This document shows positions 1 through 8,130 of a stretch of DNA of 34,075 bases, piece by piece; position 1 is the stretch's first letter; each line of letters begins with the position of its first letter. The stretch lies in the NCBI RefSeq assembly GCF_005938675.2, contig NZ_VCCH02000083.1, positions 1 through 34,075 on the forward strand, in the 5' to 3' direction. Source of the stretch: Mycobacterium sp. KBS0706 (lineage in GTDB: Bacteria > Pseudomonadota > Alphaproteobacteria > DSM-16000 > Inquilinaceae). The position numbers were made by a program, and so were the translations under genes. Under the pieces are notes generated by a model. That model was not told where the DNA came from. It searched no databases and saw nothing but the letters and a program-made list of their open reading frames with translations.

Positions 1-36
1 GAGAGGGGATTTGGATGACAAGGGAAGCTGCGAGAC

Positions 37-64
37 TTGACTGAACGCGAGTCTTTATGAGAAT
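37..64 (+). promoter_or_regulatory. Candidate promoter for the TetR-MFS operon
   Basis: A TTGACT hexamer at 37-42 lies 16 bases before GAGAAT at 59-64, which matches four of six positions of the sigma-70 -10 box. The -10 falls inside the left half of the palindrome at 59-78, so a bound repressor would block RNA polymerase. This is read by eye and the -10 is weak. Confidence 0.4.
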
Positions 65-78
65 GAACGTTCATTCTC
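59..78. promoter_or_regulatory. TetR-family operator, perfect 20-bp palindrome
   Basis: The half-site GAGAATGAAC is followed immediately by its exact reverse complement, giving a 20-bp perfect palindrome 15 bases before the start codon of the TetR gene. Size and position are those of an autoregulatory TetR operator. The core GAATGAAC/GTTCATTC resembles, from memory, the operator of the Bacillus repressor Bm3R1. That it is bound by the adjacent TetR protein is inference from position. Confidence 0.85.
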
Positions 79-93
79 TTCCGGAACCAATCC

Positions 94-699
94 ATGTCCG
101 AACCCGCCGATATCCTCTCCCGCCGCGAGGAGAAGCGCCGCCGCATCCTGGAGGCGGCGGATGGCTGCTTCGCCCGGCGCGGCTTTCACGCCACCAGCAT
201 GGCCGAGATCTGCGAGGCGGCGGGGATGAGCGCCGGCAATCTCTACCGCTACTTCCCGAGCAAGGAGGCGATGATTGCCGCCCTGGTCGATGCCGAGCGC
301 GAGGAGACGGCGGCGCTGTTCCGGCGGGTCGAGGACAGCGACGACCCGCTGGCCGCGGTCACCGCCCTGCTGGAGCGTTTCCTGACCCTGACCACCGACG
401 CCGCCGGGCACCGGCTGTGGCTGGAGATCCTGTCGGAGGGCGCGCGCAACCCGCAGATCCAGGCGGTGCTGGACCGCAGCGACGCCGAGGTCCGGCCGGC
501 GCTGGCCCATCTGGTCGGCCGGGCGGCCACGCTGGGCCAGGCCGACCCCGCGATCGACGGCGACCAGGCGGCGATCTGGCTCTTGATGCTGATCGACGGT
601 TTCAGCGCCCGGGTGGCAACCGACCCGGGCTTCGACATCGCCGCCGGGATCGCCGCCCTGCCCGGCATGGTCCGCCGCTTCCTCGGCCCCGGAGCCTGA
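94..699 (+). CDS. TetR/AcrR family transcriptional repressor
   Basis: This is a 201-aa DNA-binding repressor. Residues about 10-60 form the TetR helix-turn-helix: a helix beginning EKRRRILEAA, then GFHATSMAEICEAAGMSAGNLYRYFPSKEAMIAAL, here cited in pieces (GFHATSMAEI, AGMSAGNLYRYF, SKEAMI), which match the family closely. The remaining residues 65-200 are the all-helical ligand and dimer domain, whose ligand cannot be read from sequence. The ATG at 94 is preceded by GGAA seven bases upstream. The stop lies two bases before the start of the MFS exporter gene, so the two form one transcription unit. With the palindrome at 59-78 this fits a drug- or metabolite-induced, self-repressed efflux operon. 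Family assignment is firm; substrate is unknown. Confidence 0.93.
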   Translation: MSEPADILSRREEKRRRILEAADGCFARRGFHATSMAEICEAAGMSAGNLYRYFPSKEAMIAALVDAEREETAALFRRVEDSDDPLAAVTALLERFLTLTTDAAGHRLWLEILSEGARNPQIQAVLDRSDAEVRPALAHLVGRAATLGQADPAIDGDQAAIWLLMLIDGFSARVATDPGFDIAAGIAALPGMVRRFLGPGA

Positions 700-701
700 G
701 C

Positions 702-2204
702 ATGACCGGATCCGTCAATCGCTGGGCGATCCTGCCCATCGTCTCGGTGGCGCTACTGATGGTGGCGATCGACGCCACGGTGCTGCACATCGCCGTGCCG
801 ACCCTGACCCGCGCCCTGGCGCCGAGCGCGCCGCAGCTGTTGTGGATCATCGACATCTATCCGCTGCTGATGGCCGGGCTGCTGCCCGCCGCCGGCACGC
901 TGGGCGACCGGATCGGGCACAAGCGGCTGCTGCTGCTGGGGCTGATGCTGTTCGGGCTGGCCTCGGCCGCCTGCGCCTTCGCCCCCGGCCCGGAGTGGCT
1001 GATCGCCGGCCGCGCTTTCCTGGCCTTCGGCGGGGCGATGATGATGCCCGCCACCCTGTCGATCCTGCGCCTCGCCTTCGACGACCCGCGCGAGCGGGCG
1101 ATCGCGATCGGCATCTGGGGTTCGGTCGCATCCGGCGGCGCCGCCTTCGGCCCTGTGGTCGGCGGCGCCCTGCTGGAGCATTTCCATTGGGGCGCGGTGT
1201 TCCTGATCAACGTGCCGATCGTGCTGATCGCCCTGCCCTTCGCCTGGTGGCTGCTGCCCGGCCGGCGCGGCGGCGAGCGGCGGCCCTGGGACCTGGCCGG
1301 CCTGCTGCTGGCGATGGCCGGCATCATCGCCGTGGTCTATGCGGTGAAGCAGACCACCCATGCCGGCGCCGATCCGTGGCAGGCGATCGCGATCGGCCTG
1401 GCCGGCGCCGGTCTGGTGGCCGCCTTCCTGCGCCGCCAGGCCCGGTCGGCGGCGCCGATGATCGACCTGTCGTTGTTCCGCAACCCAGGCATCGCCGTCG
1501 CTTTGGCCGGGGCCATGGTGGCGATGATCATCATCGTCGGCTTCGAGCTGCTGCTGAGCCAGCAGCTGCAGCTGGTGCTGAGCCTGTCGCCGCTGGAGGC
1601 CGGCCTCAGGCTGGCGCCGGTGCCGCTGGCGTCGTTCCTGGCCTCGCCGCTGGCCGGCGGGCTGGTGCACCGCTTCGGCTTCCGCGCCGTGCTGGCGGCC
1701 AGCCTGGCCCTGTCCACCGCCGGCTTCGTCGCCATCGCGCTGCTGCCGCCGGGGGCGGTCTCGGCCACCGAGATCGCCGGCTTCGTCGCCATCGGCGCCG
1801 GGCTGGGCGCGGCAATGACCGCCGCCTCGGTCAACGTCATGAACAGCGCCCCGGCGCACCAGGCCGGCGTGGTCGCCGCGGTCGAGGAGGTGGCCTATGA
1901 GTTGGGCGGCGGCCTCGGCGTCGCCCTGTTCGGCAGCCTGATGACGGTGCTGTACCAGCGGCTGCTGGCGCTGCCGCCACTGCTGGAGGTGGCGGTGCCG
2001 GCGGCGCGGCGGTCGATCGGCGAGGCGCTGCTGGCGGCCGAGGCGCTGACGACGCCGGAGTCGGGCACGATCGCGGCGGCGGCGCGGACGGCCTTCTCCT
2101 CGACCTATCAGGGCGCGTCGCTGGTGGCGGCGGCGCTGCTGGCGGTGACCGCGCTGACGGCGCTGGTCGCGCTGGCCCGGCGGGCGGCGCCGCAGCCGGG
2201 CTGA
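702..2204 (+). CDS. MFS multidrug exporter, DHA2 (QacA/SmvA-like) family
   Basis: This 500-aa inner-membrane proton-driven exporter belongs to the 14-transmembrane DHA2 group. The N-terminal helix carries a VAIDATVLHIAVPTL stretch, the usual DHA2 motif containing the membrane-embedded Asp. Motif A is visible as AGTLGDRIGHKRLLLLG around residues 63-79, and motif C as GSVASGGAAFGPVVGGAL around residues 141-158. The reading frame stays open far upstream, but the ATG at 702, two bases after the TetR stop, gives the expected length and a proper first helix. The neighbouring TetR gene and operator indicate induction by its own substrate. The closest named relatives I can suggest are SmvA and QacA, which export cationic biocides; the actual substrate is inference only. 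Confidence 0.9.
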   Translation: MTGSVNRWAILPIVSVALLMVAIDATVLHIAVPTLTRALAPSAPQLLWIIDIYPLLMAGLLPAAGTLGDRIGHKRLLLLGLMLFGLASAACAFAPGPEWLIAGRAFLAFGGAMMMPATLSILRLAFDDPRERAIAIGIWGSVASGGAAFGPVVGGALLEHFHWGAVFLINVPIVLIALPFAWWLLPGRRGGERRPWDLAGLLLAMAGIIAVVYAVKQTTHAGADPWQAIAIGLAGAGLVAAFLRRQARSAAPMIDLSLFRNPGIAVALAGAMVAMIIIVGFELLLSQQLQLVLSLSPLEAGLRLAPVPLASFLASPLAGGLVHRFGFRAVLAASLALSTAGFVAIALLPPGAVSATEIAGFVAIGAGLGAAMTAASVNVMNSAPAHQAGVVAAVEEVAYELGGGLGVALFGSLMTVLYQRLLALPPLLEVAVPAARRSIGEALLAAEALTTPESGTIAAAARTAFSSTYQGASLVAAALLAVTALTALVALARRAAPQPG

Positions 2205-2211
2205 AGCCCGG

Positions 2212-2583
2212 TCAGGAGGGGTTGGCGGCGAAGACCTCGGAGCAATAGACCGTGTTGCCGCCGGCAAAGACGAAGAACACCGTGTCGTCGCTGTGGGTCA
2301 GCGCGGTGACGGTGCAGACGGTCGGCAGGACCTTGTCGTCGACGGTCTTGGTGTCGTGCCGCTCCCACACCAGCTTGCGGCCGCCTTCCTTGGTGGGGCT
2401 GTCCTGGTCGGGCGGGCCGAGATCGGCGATCATCTGCTCCGAGGGGTGATCCTGGTAGGGGGCGATCCTCTCGCTAAAACGTTCCCGGGCCGCCGCGGAG
2501 ATGCTCTCGACCGTCTGCGGCTCGGCGCAGGCGACGAGCAGCAGCAGGGCGGCGACGGCGGCCAGCGATCTCGGGAAGGGCAA
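2212..2583 (-). CDS. Small predicted lipoprotein (TTG start)
   Basis: This 123-aa protein reads from a TTG at 2583, preceded by GGAGAG about four bases upstream on the coding strand. No ATG gives the same signal sequence. The start yields a textbook lipoprotein signal: Arg at residue 5, a Leu/Ala-rich core, then LLLLVAC with Cys about residue 19 as the lipidation site. The mature part has a SEQMIADLGPPDQ segment followed by a hydrophobic, beta-rich end containing two further Cys (in VCTVTAL and VYCSEVF) that could form a disulfide. The pattern of a short helix ending in LGxP and then strands recalls the BamE/SmpA fold, but that is a guess. It lies 77 bases downstream of the methyltransferase gene on the same strand and converges on the MFS gene with a 7-base gap. 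Function unknown. Confidence 0.75.
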   Translation of the reverse strand: MPFPRSLAAVAALLLLVACAEPQTVESISAAARERFSERIAPYQDHPSEQMIADLGPPDQDSPTKEGGRKLVWERHDTKTVDDKVLPTVCTVTALTHSDDTVFFVFAGGNTVYCSEVFAANPS

Positions 2584-2660
2584 CGGACTCTCCGGCCAGC
2601 GGGTGCGACGGTCATCCAGCGTGTACACGCCGGGACCGGGGCGGTCCAGCGGATCGGCCG

Positions 2661-3353
2661 CTACAGCGGTTGCAGCCCGAGCCGGTCCAGCTCGTCCGGC
2701 GGGAATGGCGAGGCCGACAGCATATAGACGAGATGGAACGGCTCGGCCCGGCCTGCGCGGAAGACCGGCAACTGGGCCGGGGAGAAGCCGGCGGACCGCG
2801 CCCGGGCGACGAAGTCCGGATCCTCGAAGGCGGACCAGATCATCAGGATTCCGTCCTGTGTCAGCGCCCGGCGCAGGGTGCCGAGGCCGCCCGCCCCGTA
2901 CAGCGCCACGTTCCCGGGCGCGGAGAGCGGTTCCGGCCCGTTGTCGACATCGAGCAGGATGACGTCGAAGGCAGAGCCTTCGGCCGCGATGGCGAGGACG
3001 TCGCCGTGGCGGATCCTGGCGGGATGATCGCCGAGGGACGGGGGTTTGGTGTAGCGCTCGAACCAGCGGATCACCGCCTCGGACAGCTCGGCCACGGTCA
3101 CCTGCCCGGCCCCGCCGAGATGCCGGACCAGGCTGGCCAGGGTGTAGCCGAGGCCGAGGCCGCCGACCAGGATTTCGGGATCGGGGCGGCGGGTCAGCCG
3201 GGCAGCAAGCTCGCCGAGCCGGTCCTCCGACTCGTGGTAGTCGCCGTTCATCAGCTCCCAGCCGTCGACGCGGATCATGTAGACGCCGTCGCGCTCGTAC
3301 AGGTCGAGCACGCTGTCGCCGAGTGCTGCGCTGTCCACATGAACCCAGGCCAT
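2661..3353 (-). CDS. Spermidine-synthase-like SAM-fold methyltransferase
   Basis: This protein of about 230 aa has the Rossmann methyltransferase core of the spermidine synthase family. Motif I is ILVGGLGLGYTLA, followed by an acidic residue in VTVAELSEAVIRW, a GDV stretch, and FDVILLDVDNGP, where spermidine synthases carry their aminopropyl-transfer Asp. The usual N-terminal beta-hairpin domain is reduced. Many short bacterial homologues of this type are called spermidine-synthase-like without proof of polyamine activity, and the substrate here is open. The start is ambiguous: a GTG at 3365 lies directly against a GAGGA sequence, while the ATG at 3353 has GAGGAG about 11 bases upstream. I prefer the ATG. 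The gene follows the MATE gene on the same strand after roughly 90 bases and might be read with it. Confidence 0.8.
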   Translation of the reverse strand: MAWVHVDSAALGDSVLDLYERDGVYMIRVDGWELMNGDYHESEDRLGELAARLTRRPDPEILVGGLGLGYTLASLVRHLGGAGQVTVAELSEAVIRWFERYTKPPSLGDHPARIRHGDVLAIAAEGSAFDVILLDVDNGPEPLSAPGNVALYGAGGLGTLRRALTQDGILMIWSAFEDPDFVARARSAGFSPAQLPVFRAGRAEPFHLVYMLSASPFPPDELDRLGLQPL

Positions 3354-3444
3354 CTTGCCGGCCACTCCTCATTCTGAAGAAGGAGGGTGTTGTCGCCGAT
3401 TCCGGCGGCCGGCGCACTCACCCTTCCACTGTGGGCCGCTGCGG

Positions 3445-4854
3445 TCAGGTCCGGCGGCGGAACCAGGCGCCGGAGGCGATCGCGCCGAGCATGGTCAGGC
3501 CGTAGGCGACGAGGCCGAGGGCGAGGCCGGCGAACAGCGCGTCGAGCGACCCGGTCCAGCGCAGCGCCAGCCAGCCGACGCCGACCGCCAGCGCCACCCG
3601 CAGCCCGCCGGCGATCAGCGGCCAGGCCAGCTGTCCCGCCCCCTGCGAGGCGAAGTACAGCGCCAGCCCCAGGCCGAAGAAGCCGTAGGCCGGGCCGACG
3701 ATGCGGAGATAGGCGGTGCCGGTCTCCAGCATCCGCGGATCGGCACTGAACAGCGCCAGCCAGGCGTGCGGCCAGATCGCGGCGGCCAGCCCGATCGCCT
3801 CGGTCAGGGCGAAGGCCATGGCGCCGCCGGTCAGGGCGATGCGCAGCGCCCGGTCGGGCTGGCCGGCGCCGATATTGGTGCCGACCAGCGCCACCAGCGG
3901 CGCGCCGAGGCCGAAGACCAGCGGGATCAGCAAATATTCCAGCCGGGCGCCGGTGCCGAAGCCGGCGACGGCGTCGACCCCTGCGGCCGCGGCCACCAGC
4001 GCCGTGACAACCGCGATGACGACGTTGCTCTGCAGCGAGTTGAGGGCGCCGACCGCGCCGATCCGGAGGATGTCGGCGAAGAAGCCCCGCCGCAGCCGCG
4101 ACCGGCGCAGCCGCGCCAGGTTCCGCCCGGACAGCACGTACCAGGCGAGCACGGCGGTGCCGACCAGGTAATAGGCCAAGAGCGCCACGCCACCGCCGGC
4201 GACGCCGAGCGCCGGGATCGGCCCGAAGCCGAAGATCAGCAGCGGCGAGACCGGGATCAGGAACAGCACGCCGCCGCAGGTCACCAGCGCCGGCACCAGC
4301 ATGTTGCCGGTGCCGCGGATCACGCTGGCCAGCCCGTTCATCACCCACACCAGGGCGTTGCCGGCGAAGACGACGTTCGAATACAGCAGCGCCGCCTCCA
4401 GCGCGCCGCCGCTGCCGCCGAGCAGCCGGTAGACCGGCCGGCCGAAGCCGAGCATGCCGACGGTGCAGAGCAGGCCGAGCGCCAGGTTGATGACGACGGC
4501 ATGCAGCACCAGCGCGTCGGCGTCGTCGCGCCGGCCGCCGCCGATCGCCCGGGCCACGGCGGCGGAGATGCCGCCGCCGATGGCACCGGCCGAGATCATC
4601 TGGGCCAGCATCACCGGCGGGAACACCAGCGCCATGCCGGCCAGGGCATCGGTGCCGAGATGTGACAGCCACCAGGTCTCGATCAGCCCGGTCGAGGCCT
4701 GGGCCAGCATGACCAGCACATTGGGCCAGGCCAGGCGCAGGATGGTCGGCACGATCGGGCCGTGCAGCAGCATCCGGGTGCGGGCGCTGAGGACGACCGG
4801 CGACGGGCGCCGCGCCGCCGTGGGAGGCAGGGCTGTCGGCCAGGGCGGCGTCAA
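3445..4854 (-). CDS. MATE family multidrug/sodium (or proton) antiporter
   Basis: This inner-membrane exporter of about 469 aa has the MATE pattern of two six-helix halves. Residues after MLLHGPIVPTILRLAWPN match the family's opening segment. A QASTGLIETWWLSHLG stretch corresponds to the first-helix motif, and LVALVGTNIGAGQPDRA is the conserved segment opening the second half. I chose the TTG at 4854, which overlaps the TGA of the upstream exporter gene (TTGA), because each junction of this operon uses the same 4-base overlap. An internal ATG at 4773 would give a 442-aa protein of normal family length and cannot be excluded; neither start has a clear ribosome-binding site. It is the last gene of the regulator-adaptor-exporter operon, so one promoter would drive two mechanistically different pumps. 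Confidence 0.88.
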   Translation of the reverse strand: MTPPWPTALPPTAARRPSPVVLSARTRMLLHGPIVPTILRLAWPNVLVMLAQASTGLIETWWLSHLGTDALAGMALVFPPVMLAQMISAGAIGGGISAAVARAIGGGRRDDADALVLHAVVINLALGLLCTVGMLGFGRPVYRLLGGSGGALEAALLYSNVVFAGNALVWVMNGLASVIRGTGNMLVPALVTCGGVLFLIPVSPLLIFGFGPIPALGVAGGGVALLAYYLVGTAVLAWYVLSGRNLARLRRSRLRRGFFADILRIGAVGALNSLQSNVVIAVVTALVAAAAGVDAVAGFGTGARLEYLLIPLVFGLGAPLVALVGTNIGAGQPDRALRIALTGGAMAFALTEAIGLAAAIWPHAWLALFSADPRMLETGTAYLRIVGPAYGFFGLGLALYFASQGAGQLAWPLIAGGLRVALAVGVGWLALRWTGSLDALFAGLALGLVAYGLTMLGAIASGAWFRRRT

Positions 4855-6446
4855 TGCGCATCGGCGGAAGGTCCCCGTGGCGGCGCCACCTTGCGCATCA
4901 GCGGCACCATCAGCGCCGCGATGGTCAGGCAGACGCACAGTACCAGGAAGGCGTCGGCATAGGTCAGGGTCTGGGCCTCGCGCATGGTCAGCGACCACAG
5001 CTGCTTCAGCGCCGCGTCATGCCCGCGCTGGGCGTCACCGCCGAGGGCCATGGTCTGGGCCGCCGTCACCTTCTGTACCAGGTCGACCGCCGCCGGGTTG
5101 GCCGGGGTCAGGTGCTCCGCCAGGCGCAGGAAGTGCAGGTTGGTGCGGTCGTTCAGGATGGTGGCGCAGGCGGCGATGCCGATGGCGCCGCCCAGGTTGC
5201 GCATCAGGTTGAACAGGCCGGAGGCGAGCTTCAGCCGGTCCGGCGCCAGGCCGCCGAGGGTCAGCGTCACCGCCGGCGCCACCGCGAATTGCTGCGAGAA
5301 GCCGCGGAAGGCCTGCGGCAGCAGGAATTCGCGCCAGCCCCACTCATGGGTGATCGGGGTGAACAGCCACAGCGAGAGGGCGAAGCAGGACAGGCCGAAC
5401 ATCATCAGCCAGCGCAGGTCGAAGCGCCTGGCGAACCAAGTGTAGACCGGGATCGCCATGATCTGGAACACGCCGGTCGAGAACACCGTCAGGCCGATGT
5501 CGTAGGCGCTGAAGTCGCGCACCCGGCCGAGGAATTGCGGTGTCAGGTAGATGGTCGAGAACAGGCCGATGCCGGTGACGAAGGAGAAGAAGCAGCCGAG
5601 CGCAAAATTGCGGCTCTTCAGCGCCCGCAGGTCCACCACCGGCCGCTCGAAGGTCAGGCTGCGCCAGATGAAGAGGGCACCGCTGATGACCGCGATCCAG
5701 GCGGTGGCGCGGATGCTGTCGTCGCCGAACCAGTCCCAGCGCGGCCCCTCCTCCAGCGTGTATTCGAGGCAGCCGAGGAACAGCGCCATCAGCACCATGC
5801 CGGGATAGTCGGCACCGCGCAGCAGCGACCAGTCCGGCTTGTCGATCTTGACCAGCATCGGCACCACGATGGTGATGAACACGCCGGGGACCAGGTTGAC
5901 GAAGAACAGCCAGTGCCAGGAGTAGTTGTCGGTGATCCAGCCGCCGATGGTGGGTCCCAGCGTCGGCGCCAGCGAGGACAGGGCGCCGATGGTGGCGGCG
6001 GCGACCACGACCTTCGGGCCCTGGAAGAAGGCGAAGGCGGCGGTGAACACGGTCGGGATCATCGAGCCGCCGAGGAAGCCCTGCAGCGCCCGGAAGGCGA
6101 TCATGCTGTTGATGTCCCAGGCCCAGCCGCACAACAGGCTGGTCAGGGTGAAGCCGGCGGCGGAGACGCTGAACAGCCAGCGCGTCGACATCACCCGCGA
6201 CAGCCAGCCGGACAGCGGGATGACGATGATCTCGGCGATCAGGTAGCTGGTCTGCACCCAGGCGGTCTCGTCGACGCCGGCGGACAGGCCGCCGCCGATG
6301 TCGCGCAGCGAGGCCGAGACGATCTGGATGTCGAGCAGGGCGATGAAGAAGCCGACGCACATCACCGCGAAGGCGAAGATCTTCTGGCCCTCGGTCAGCC
6401 CGGCGATGCCGCCTGGGGTGCCTGGACGGGCCGCGGCGGCGCTCAT
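4851..6446 (-). CDS. emrB: EmrB-type MFS multidrug exporter (DHA2)
   Basis: This 531-aa, 14-helix inner-membrane pump is the exporter of an EmrAB-type tripartite system. The first helix carries FFIALLDIQIVSASL, the DHA2 motif with the membrane Asp. Motif C appears as LSSLAPTLGPTIGGWITDNYSWHWLFF, cited here as APTLGPTIGGW and SWHWLFFVN, which is highly typical of EmrB. The C-terminal region has LFNLMRNLGGAIGIA followed by a long loop and a final helix pair. The start ATG at 6446 overlaps the TGA of the adaptor gene (ATGA), and its own stop overlaps the MATE start. EmrB partners with the HlyD-family adaptor just upstream and an outer-membrane channel encoded elsewhere. Substrates in E. coli EmrB are hydrophobic uncouplers; here they are unknown. 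Confidence 0.93.
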   Translation of the reverse strand: MSAAAARPGTPGGIAGLTEGQKIFAFAVMCVGFFIALLDIQIVSASLRDIGGGLSAGVDETAWVQTSYLIAEIIVIPLSGWLSRVMSTRWLFSVSAAGFTLTSLLCGWAWDINSMIAFRALQGFLGGSMIPTVFTAAFAFFQGPKVVVAAATIGALSSLAPTLGPTIGGWITDNYSWHWLFFVNLVPGVFITIVVPMLVKIDKPDWSLLRGADYPGMVLMALFLGCLEYTLEEGPRWDWFGDDSIRATAWIAVISGALFIWRSLTFERPVVDLRALKSRNFALGCFFSFVTGIGLFSTIYLTPQFLGRVRDFSAYDIGLTVFSTGVFQIMAIPVYTWFARRFDLRWLMMFGLSCFALSLWLFTPITHEWGWREFLLPQAFRGFSQQFAVAPAVTLTLGGLAPDRLKLASGLFNLMRNLGGAIGIAACATILNDRTNLHFLRLAEHLTPANPAAVDLVQKVTAAQTMALGGDAQRGHDAALKQLWSLTMREAQTLTYADAFLVLCVCLTIAALMVPLMRKVAPPRGPSADAH

Positions 6447-7546
6447 TTCCCATCCCGCTGGTCGACATCGGCGGTCACCGACAGGCCGGGGCGCAGCCGG
6501 CCCAGTTCCGAGGCGTCGCCGTCGAGCAGGATGCGCACCGGCACGCGCTGCACGATCTTGGTGAAGTTGCCGGTCGCGTTCTCCGGCGGCAGCACGCTGA
6601 ACTGGGCGCCGGTGGCCGGCGCCAGGCTGGCGACATGGCCGTGGAACACCTCGCCCGGCAGCACGTCGGCGGTCACCGTCGCTGCCTGGCCCGGGCGCAT
6701 CTGCGCCAGCTGGGTCTCCTTGAAGTTGGCGTCGACCCACAGGCCGGTGGCCGGCACGATCGACAGCAGCTGAGACCCGACGGTGGCGTAGGCGCCTTCC
6801 TGGGCGGCACGGTTGCCGATGGTGCCGTCGATCGGCGCCCGGATCTCGGTGTAGCCGAGGTTCAGCCGCGCCGTGTCGCGGTCGGCCTCGGCCGCCGCCA
6901 GCGCCGCCCGGGCCTGCTGCTTCTGGGTGTCGATGACGTCGAGCTGGCGCTGCGCCGCCTGCAGCGCGGCGTCGGCCTTCTGGCCGTCGGCCACCGCCTG
7001 CTTGTGGTCGGCATCGGCTTTCTGGAAGGTCTGGACCGAGGCGAAGGACCGGGCCGAGAGAAGCTGGTAGCGCGCCTGGTCGTCGCGGGTGCGCACGATC
7101 TCGGCGTCCGACGCCACGATGCCGGCCTGGGCCTGGGCGATCACCGCCTGCTGCAGCCGGTACGTGGCGTCGAGATTGGCCAGGGTCGCGTTCTGCTGCG
7201 CCACCGCGGCCTCGGCCTTGGCCAGCGCCGCCCGGTAGTCGCGGTCGTCCAGCCGGACCAGCAGGTCGCCGGCATGGACCGGCTGGTTGTCGGTCACCGC
7301 CAGGGTGGCGACGAAGCCGGCGACCTTGGGCGCGATCACGGTGATGTTGCCGCCGACATAGGCGTCGTCGGTGCTTTCGAAGAAGCGGCCGACCGTCCAC
7401 CAGTCGTGCCCGTACCAGCCGCCGCCGAGGACGAGGGCCAGCGCCAGGCCGGACAGGACCAGGCGCTTCCGGGTCAGGCGCGGCTTCTGCGCGACCGGCG
7501 CCCGGACCGGGGTCGAGGTGTCGCGGTCGAGGACGATGGCGTTCAC
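6443..7546 (-). CDS. emrA: HlyD/EmrA family periplasmic adaptor (membrane fusion protein)
   Basis: This 367-aa protein links the EmrB pump to an outer-membrane channel. A single N-terminal anchor helix (LVLSGLALALVLGGGWYGHDWW) is followed by the EmrA hallmark STDDAYVGGNITVIAPKVAG, a biotinyl-lipoyl half (around residues 50-90, cited as DDAYVGGNI). A long Ala/Gln-rich helical hairpin (about residues 95-225) comes next, then the second lipoyl half around TEIRAPIDGTIGNRAAQEG. A beta-barrel segment near FKETQLAQMRPGQ completes the fold. The GTG at 7546 is supported by GGAG eight bases upstream and by a GTGA overlap with the regulator stop; the stop overlaps the emrB start. There is no outer-membrane channel gene in this operon. 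Confidence 0.92.
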   Translation of the reverse strand: MNAIVLDRDTSTPVRAPVAQKPRLTRKRLVLSGLALALVLGGGWYGHDWWTVGRFFESTDDAYVGGNITVIAPKVAGFVATLAVTDNQPVHAGDLLVRLDDRDYRAALAKAEAAVAQQNATLANLDATYRLQQAVIAQAQAGIVASDAEIVRTRDDQARYQLLSARSFASVQTFQKADADHKQAVADGQKADAALQAAQRQLDVIDTQKQQARAALAAAEADRDTARLNLGYTEIRAPIDGTIGNRAAQEGAYATVGSQLLSIVPATGLWVDANFKETQLAQMRPGQAATVTADVLPGEVFHGHVASLAPATGAQFSVLPPENATGNFTKIVQRVPVRILLDGDASELGRLRPGLSVTADVDQRDGK

Positions 7547-8049
7547 GGCGTGGTCTCCTGCGGCAGGCTGTCGATGCGGGCCAGCCGGCGGCGCGTCCGC
7601 TCGTCGGCGGCCGGGCCGGCGCCGGGCTTGAAGGACCGCGCCGTGATCGGCCGGCCGCTGATCCGGTCGACCAGGATCGGGTCGGCGACGGCGCCGGTCT
7701 CGCGGTCGACCAGCTGGACGCTGGCGCCTTCCGGCGCGAAATGGCGGTTGCCCCAGGCGACCAGCGACCAGACCACCGGCCGGAAATCGCGGCCGATTTC
7801 GGTCAGCACATATTCGTCGCGCGGCGGCTTCTCGCTGTAGCGGCGGCGCTCCAGCAAGCCGGACTCGACCAGGCTGTTCAGCCGGCGGGTCAGCATGCTG
7901 GGGGCGATGCCGAGGCTCTTCTGGAACTCGTCGAAGCGGGTCAGGCCGTAGAAGGCGTCCCGCAGGATCAGGATGCTCCACCACTCGCCGACCCGTTCCA
8001 GGCTGCGGGCGATGGGGCATTGCAGGTTGCCGAAGCTCTTGCGCTGCAT
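7543..8049 (-). CDS. HxlR family winged-helix transcriptional regulator
   Basis: This 168-aa regulator has the HxlR/DUF24 winged helix at residues about 10-105. It shows the conserved early Cys in NLQCPIARSLERVGEWWSILILRDA (cited as LQCPIARSLE and GEWWSILILRDA), the recognition segment FDEFQKSLGIAPSMLTRRL, and the wing around YVLTEIGRDFRPV. The early Cys is used for electrophile or redox sensing in some relatives; whether it does so here is inference. A C-terminal extension of about 60 residues, rich in Arg and Pro, follows the domain. It is the first gene of the four-gene efflux operon, sharing a GTGA overlap with the adaptor gene, and a 14-bp palindrome overlaps its putative promoter. This arrangement suggests autoregulation of pump expression. 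Confidence 0.92.
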   Translation of the reverse strand: MQRKSFGNLQCPIARSLERVGEWWSILILRDAFYGLTRFDEFQKSLGIAPSMLTRRLNSLVESGLLERRRYSEKPPRDEYVLTEIGRDFRPVVWSLVAWGNRHFAPEGASVQLVDRETGAVADPILVDRISGRPITARSFKPGAGPAADERTRRRLARIDSLPQETTP

Positions 8050-8074
8050 GGCGATGCCTTGCCGACATCATTGA

Positions 8075-8088
8075 ATGATGATCATCAT
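8075..8088. promoter_or_regulatory. 14-bp perfect palindrome, candidate HxlR operator
   Basis: ATGATGA is followed directly by its reverse complement TCATCAT, 25 bases before the HxlR-type gene's start codon. It overlaps the -10 hexamer of the predicted promoter by three bases. A binding site for the adjacent regulator is the simplest reading, but it is inference. Confidence 0.55.
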
Positions 8089-8114
8089 ATATGCTTGTCG
8101 CTATCATTATGCAA
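8086..8114 (-). promoter_or_regulatory. Predicted sigma-70 promoter of the efflux operon
   Basis: On the minus strand TTGCAT (8114-8109) and TATATG (8091-8086) are separated by exactly 17 bases, in an AT-rich patch that stands out from the GC-rich surroundings. The distance to the start codon at 8049 leaves a leader of about 30 bases. Confidence 0.6.
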
Positions 8115-8130
8115 GTAACATGCGGCAGCC

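Noticed and set aside
753..2267. Long minus-strand open frame opposite the MFS exporter gene, rich in Arg and Gln.
   Set aside because: It is a by-product of GC-rich codon bias. The composition is low-complexity and the plus strand encodes a clear transporter.
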